The notes beneath the pieces were generated by a model that was given only the letters and a program-made list of their open reading frames with translations, was not told where the DNA came from and ran no database searches. This document shows, one piece after another, positions 7,025 to 9,516 of a DNA stretch of 9,516 nt. A program made the position numbers and the translations under genes. Every line of letters starts with the position of its first letter. The stretch's first letter is position 1. Source of the DNA: Chitinophagaceae bacterium (lineage in GTDB: Bacteria > Bacteroidota > Bacteroidia > Chitinophagales > Chitinophagaceae); contig JADYYU010000231.1 of assembly GCA_020853515.1 (NCBI GenBank), forward strand, positions 1-9,516, in the 5' to 3' direction.

Positions 7025-8158
7025 ATGGAACAGGAGATCATAAAAAAATGGCGGCTTATTTTAGGCAATGAAACAAAGGAGGAATTATGTGTTGAGCTCA
7101 GCAGGCAGGAAACAGGGATCGACAAAACCCTGGAGGCTCTGTACAACAACGACCGCAAAGGTGGACTCGGTCCCTCATCGCCCAATGTATCACGATGGCT
7201 CGGCGATATACGCGAGTACTTTCCAAATTCTATAGTAAAAGTGATGCAGCAGGATGCGCTGAAGCGATTGAATATTACTTCGATGCTGACTGAACCAGAA
7301 ATGCTGGAAGCCATCGTTCCGGACGTGCATTTGGTAGCCAACCTGATGAGTCTGGGAAAGGCCATACCCGAGAAGACAAAAGCTACCGCACGACTGGTAG
7401 TAAAAAAAGTGGTGGATGAGCTGATACAAAAATTATCAGCGCCTACGCAACAAGCTATTACAGGCAGCCTCAACAGATCGGTTCGTAATCGCAGACCCCG
7501 GCATAATGAGATCAACTGGATAGAAACCATTAAAAAAAATCTGAAGCATTATCAGCCCGATTACAAAACCATCATACCGGAAACACGGATCGGATTTGGA
7601 CGCAAACGCAAAGCCCTGAAAGATGTGATCCTCTGCATTGACCAAAGCGGATCGATGGGAACGTCGGTAATTTACTCAGGCATCTTTGGTGCTGTCATGG
7701 CGTCTATACCGGCCGTAAAAACTCAAATGATCGTATTTGATACCGCGGTAGTAGACCTCACTGAAGAGCTGCAGGACCCTGTGGAACTACTATTTGGTGT
7801 GCAACTGGGTGGCGGCACCGATATACATAAAGCACTCAGCTATTGTCAGCAGGTTATCAGCAGACCGCTCGATACAGTCATGGTTTTGATTACCGATTTA
7901 TATGAAGGCGGACCGCTTGATAAAATGAAAGCCACTGCAGTACAACTCGTCAACAGCGGCGTGCAGGTGATTTGTTTGCTGGCCTTAAATGATGAAGGTG
8001 CTCCGTACTACGATCATCAAAACGCTGAATTTTTTCATGGCATTGGTATACCTGTTTTTGCATGCACACCGGATAAATTTCCCGATCTGATGGCCGCAGC
8101 GCTCAGTAAACAGGATATTTTGCAATGGGCAGGAACCCACGAAATCAAGATCAAATAA
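7025..8158 (+). CDS. VWA-domain (CoxE-like) protein with intact MIDAS
   Basis: This 377-residue protein ends in a von Willebrand factor A domain (about residues 195-360). The metal-ion-dependent adhesion site is complete: DQSGS (D206, S208, S210), the GGGTD loop with T265, and ITD with D291. The N-terminal half is helical and includes SPNVSRWLGDIREYFP (52-67), typical of the VWA/CoxE-like proteins that accompany YehL-type ATPases (E. coli YehP is the analogue). Such proteins normally use the Mg-bound MIDAS to dock a client or to couple it to the AAA+ ring. It has no signal peptide or transmembrane segment, so it is probably cytoplasmic. It is the last gene of the tight block; an antisense frame across 6988-7530 is its shadow. 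The product class is firm; the client is unknown. Confidence 0.93.
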   Translation: MEQEIIKKWRLILGNETKEELCVELSRQETGIDKTLEALYNNDRKGGLGPSSPNVSRWLGDIREYFPNSIVKVMQQDALKRLNITSMLTEPEMLEAIVPDVHLVANLMSLGKAIPEKTKATARLVVKKVVDELIQKLSAPTQQAITGSLNRSVRNRRPRHNEINWIETIKKNLKHYQPDYKTIIPETRIGFGRKRKALKDVILCIDQSGSMGTSVIYSGIFGAVMASIPAVKTQMIVFDTAVVDLTEELQDPVELLFGVQLGGGTDIHKALSYCQQVISRPLDTVMVLITDLYEGGPLDKMKATAVQLVNSGVQVICLLALNDEGAPYYDHQNAEFFHGIGIPVFACTPDKFPDLMAAALSKQDILQWAGTHEIKIK

Positions 8159-8165
8159 AAAACAG

Positions 8166-8198
8166 GAAGCATATACTTTGACACCGATTTTATGCTTC
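8166..8198. repeat. 8-bp perfect inverted repeat after the operon
   Basis: GAAGCATA (8166-8173) and TATGCTTC (8191-8198) are perfect complements separated by a 17-nt loop; a G-U pair can extend the stem by one. It starts 7 nt after the VWA stop and ends 13 nt before the next ATG. On the plus strand it is followed by A8, not T, so it is not a classical intrinsic terminator for the operon. On the minus strand it is followed by CTG and then T6, but no minus-strand gene ends here. It could slow or partly terminate transcription, protect the operon's 3' end, or be a protein-binding site. Confidence 0.5.
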
Positions 8199-8211
8199 TA
8201 AAAAAAATTCT

Positions 8212-8571
8212 ATGCTCAGTATAATAGATGAATTTTACCTGAAAATGGCAGAACCGCAGAAAAGCTGCCTGCTGGCTTTACGCAGTATAATACTTCAATG
8301 CAACCCTGCTATCACCGAAACACAGAAATATGGAATGCCTTGCTTCTGTTATAAAAATAAAATAGTTTGTTACCTGTGGACAGACAAAAAAACAGACGAA
8401 CCTTACATCCTGATGGCTGATGGAAAACTACTAGATCATCCTATGCTTGAAAGCGGTGAACGGTCACGCATGAAAATTCTGAGGGTGAATGCCGGCAAAG
8501 ATTTACCTTTAAAGGCCATTCAGGCGATCTTACATCAAGCACTGAATTTGCATCATAAGTTGTCATCATAA
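8212..8571 (+). CDS. DUF1801 domain protein (YdhG-like fold)
   Basis: This 119-residue protein contains the DUF1801 (YdhG-like) alpha/beta domain: the N-terminal helix IIDEFYLKMAEPQKSCL, then ITETQKYGMPCF (34-45) with the conserved 'E-xx-xYGMPxF' turn, followed by strands and a C-terminal amphipathic helix. The family is widespread and small (about 110-140 residues); its biochemical function is not settled. No signal peptide is visible. It lies 53 nt after the VWA gene, a larger gap than within the operon, with the inverted repeat between, so I see it as a separate or loosely co-transcribed gene. The A-rich stretch before the ATG is the probable ribosome-binding context. There is a 10-codon out-of-frame open frame at 8192-8224 that overlaps the start. 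Confidence 0.85.
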   Translation: MLSIIDEFYLKMAEPQKSCLLALRSIILQCNPAITETQKYGMPCFCYKNKIVCYLWTDKKTDEPYILMADGKLLDHPMLESGERSRMKILRVNAGKDLPLKAIQAILHQALNLHHKLSS

Positions 8572-8583
8572 TGTAATAAAACC

Positions 8584-9198
8584 ATGAAAAAATATTTCCT
8601 ACTGATCGTGCTTTTTTTTGCCGGACTGATTCTATCCGCCATTCATCCGCACGATTATTTTACCTGGCTGCTGGAAGTATTTCCTGCTATGATTGGATTT
8701 ATCATTCTGCTTCTGACATTCAAAAAATTTACTTTTTCTTACCTCACCTATGTATTCATTCTGATTCATTGTTATATCCTGTTTATCGGCGGGCATTACA
8801 CCTATGCTGAAGTGCCACTGTTTGATCTGATCAAAGAAGCTTTTGATCAAAGCCGGAACAATTACGATAAAGTCGGTCATTTTGCACAGGGTTTTGTGCC
8901 GGCCATTATTGTGCGGGAAGTATTTATCAGAAAACAAATTGTAAAACCCGGTAAGTGGTTGCCGGTGCTGACCGTAGCGCTTTGTGTCTCTTTCAGCGTG
9001 CTATACGAATTTTTAGAATGGCTGGTGGCTGTAGCATCAGGGCAGTCTGCAGAGGCCTTTCTGGGCACACAGGGATATGTGTGGGATACACAGTCTGATA
9101 TGCTGTATGCGATGATTGGTGCCAGTTGTGCAGTACTTTTGCTGTCAGGCGTGCATAACAGGCAAATACGTAAAATGCAATCAGAAATATACATCTAA
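8584..9198 (+). CDS. DUF2238 (YjdF-type) inner-membrane protein
   Basis: This 204-residue integral membrane protein belongs to the DUF2238/YjdF family (E. coli YjdF has a similar length). Hydrophobic segments lie at about 4-20, 28-46, 51-69, 101-112 (short), 125-142 and 172-190, giving five or six membrane passes. Family signatures are GGHYTY (69-74), NYDKVGH (93-99), YEFLEW (141-146) and GTQGYVWDTQSDM (161-173). These acidic and His residues near membrane edges suggest a metal- or proton-linked site, but no function is established for the family. It starts 12 nt after the DUF1801 stop and may be co-transcribed with it. The start is the first ATG, followed by KK and the first hydrophobic segment. 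The family call is confident; the function is unknown. Confidence 0.92.
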   Translation: MKKYFLLIVLFFAGLILSAIHPHDYFTWLLEVFPAMIGFIILLLTFKKFTFSYLTYVFILIHCYILFIGGHYTYAEVPLFDLIKEAFDQSRNNYDKVGHFAQGFVPAIIVREVFIRKQIVKPGKWLPVLTVALCVSFSVLYEFLEWLVAVASGQSAEAFLGTQGYVWDTQSDMLYAMIGASCAVLLLSGVHNRQIRKMQSEIYI

Positions 9199-9209
9199 CT
9201 GACATTACT

Positions 9210-9516
9210 ATGGATACTTACATCACCTTAAAAACATTTACCTATCCTTCGGAGGCATACATTTTGCGAGGGAAATTAGAGTCAGAAGGAATAAGCTGCT
9301 TTTTGCAGGATGAACTCACAGTGCAGTCGAACCCACTTTACTCAAACGCCGTGGGGGGAGTCAAACTTCAGGTAAAAGAAGCAGACCTCAGCGAAGCCAC
9401 CAGCATAATGCTTGCCGGTGGATATCAACCTGATACCGATAGCGGTCCGCCAAAATTCTATACCAGTCTTGCAAAGTTCACATCTGCTATTCCTTTCATC
9501 AGCCAATTACCTGAAA
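9210..9516 (+). CDS. DUF2007 domain protein, N-terminal part (runs off the window end)
   Basis: Reading from the ATG at 9210 gives 102 codons with no stop before the window ends. The first about 70 residues form a DUF2007 ('putative signal transducing protein') domain: the strand YITLKTF, a helix SEAYILRGKLESEGI, then CFLQDE and GGVKLQVKEADLSEA, the alternating beta-alpha pattern of the family. The family probably acts as a small ligand- or protein-binding module, and its annotation as signal transducing is not backed by a known mechanism. The part after residue 75 (PDTDSGPPKFY) looks like a linker to a further segment that cannot be seen. It starts 11 nt after the DUF2238 stop, so co-transcription is plausible. 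Confidence 0.85.
   Translation, partial: MDTYITLKTFTYPSEAYILRGKLESEGISCFLQDELTVQSNPLYSNAVGGVKLQVKEADLSEATSIMLAGGYQPDTDSGPPKFYTSLAKFTSAIPFISQLPE

Noticed and set aside
6988..7530. 180-codon open frame antisense to the VWA gene
   Set aside because: It lies wholly opposite a well-supported VWA gene, has low-complexity Ser/Cys/Phe-rich content typical of antisense shadows, and no family motif.
8178..8183. TTGACA, a perfect sigma-70-type -35 hexamer before DUF1801
   Set aside because: No matching -10 lies 16-18 nt downstream (only A-run), and Bacteroidota primary promoters use a different consensus; it lies in the loop of the inverted repeat.
8166..8211. Intrinsic terminator for the five-gene operon
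   Set aside because: The stem is followed by A8 on the plus strand rather than a T-run, so it does not meet the standard definition; kept only as an inverted repeat.
8212..9516. DUF1801, DUF2238 and DUF2007 genes as parts of the five-gene system
   Set aside because: They are common stand-alone families, are separated by a larger gap with a stem-loop, and I know of no link between them and the AAA+/VWA set.
1..9516. CRISPR array, insertion sequence or prophage genes
   Set aside because: No regularly spaced direct repeats, transposase motifs, terminal inverted repeats or phage-type proteins were seen on either strand.

Overview
The window most likely comes from a member of the Bacteroidota, possibly the Chitinophagales/Sphingobacteriales side. 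Three observations support this. The ATP synthase beta subunit has a GDAFKHSMEEGGWDLDKVD segment, the type I associate with Bacteroidota. Upstream of atpD there is an exact match to the Bacteroidota promoter consensus (TTTG, 19 nt, TAnnTTTG). Starts are mostly preceded by A-rich leaders rather than strong Shine-Dalgarno sites. Base composition looks moderate (roughly low-to-mid 40s % GC by eye, not computed). No mobile element, CRISPR array, rRNA or intact tRNA was seen.

Layout: (1) 1-672, minus strand, the first 224 codons of atpD, cut by the window edge. (2) 673-925, a 253-nt divergent intergenic region with the atpD promoter, a weaker candidate promoter for the plus-strand genes, and a cluster of short TTTGAA/TTCAAA repeats. 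(3) 926-8158, plus strand, five tightly packed genes: SWIM zinc-finger protein, DUF5691 protein, YehL-type MoxR AAA+ ATPase, DUF5682 protein (TraB/Tiki-like motifs) and a von Willebrand A (VWA/CoxE-like) protein. Spacings are -4, +1, +16 and +11 nt, which is a clear operon. (4) 8159-8211, a short gap with an 8-bp inverted repeat. (5) 8212-9516, three small unrelated genes: DUF1801, a DUF2238/YjdF membrane protein and a DUF2007 protein cut by the window end.

The five-gene block is the interesting part. Four of its five components (AAA+, DUF5682, VWA, SWIM) correspond to the poorly characterised E. coli yehL-yehM-yehP-yehQ genes; the DUF5691 HEAT-like protein is an addition. An AAA+ ATPase paired with an intact MIDAS-type VWA protein resembles MoxR/CoxE and Mg-chelatase-type machines, in which a ATPase ring and its VWA partner remodel or metallate a client. 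The DUF5682 protein carries two GxxH motifs and a conserved-looking Glu, in the layout of the TraB/Tiki metal-dependent hydrolase group, so it could be the effector enzyme. SWIM and DUF5691 look like nucleic-acid/protein-recognition and scaffold parts. The function of the whole is inferred, not known.
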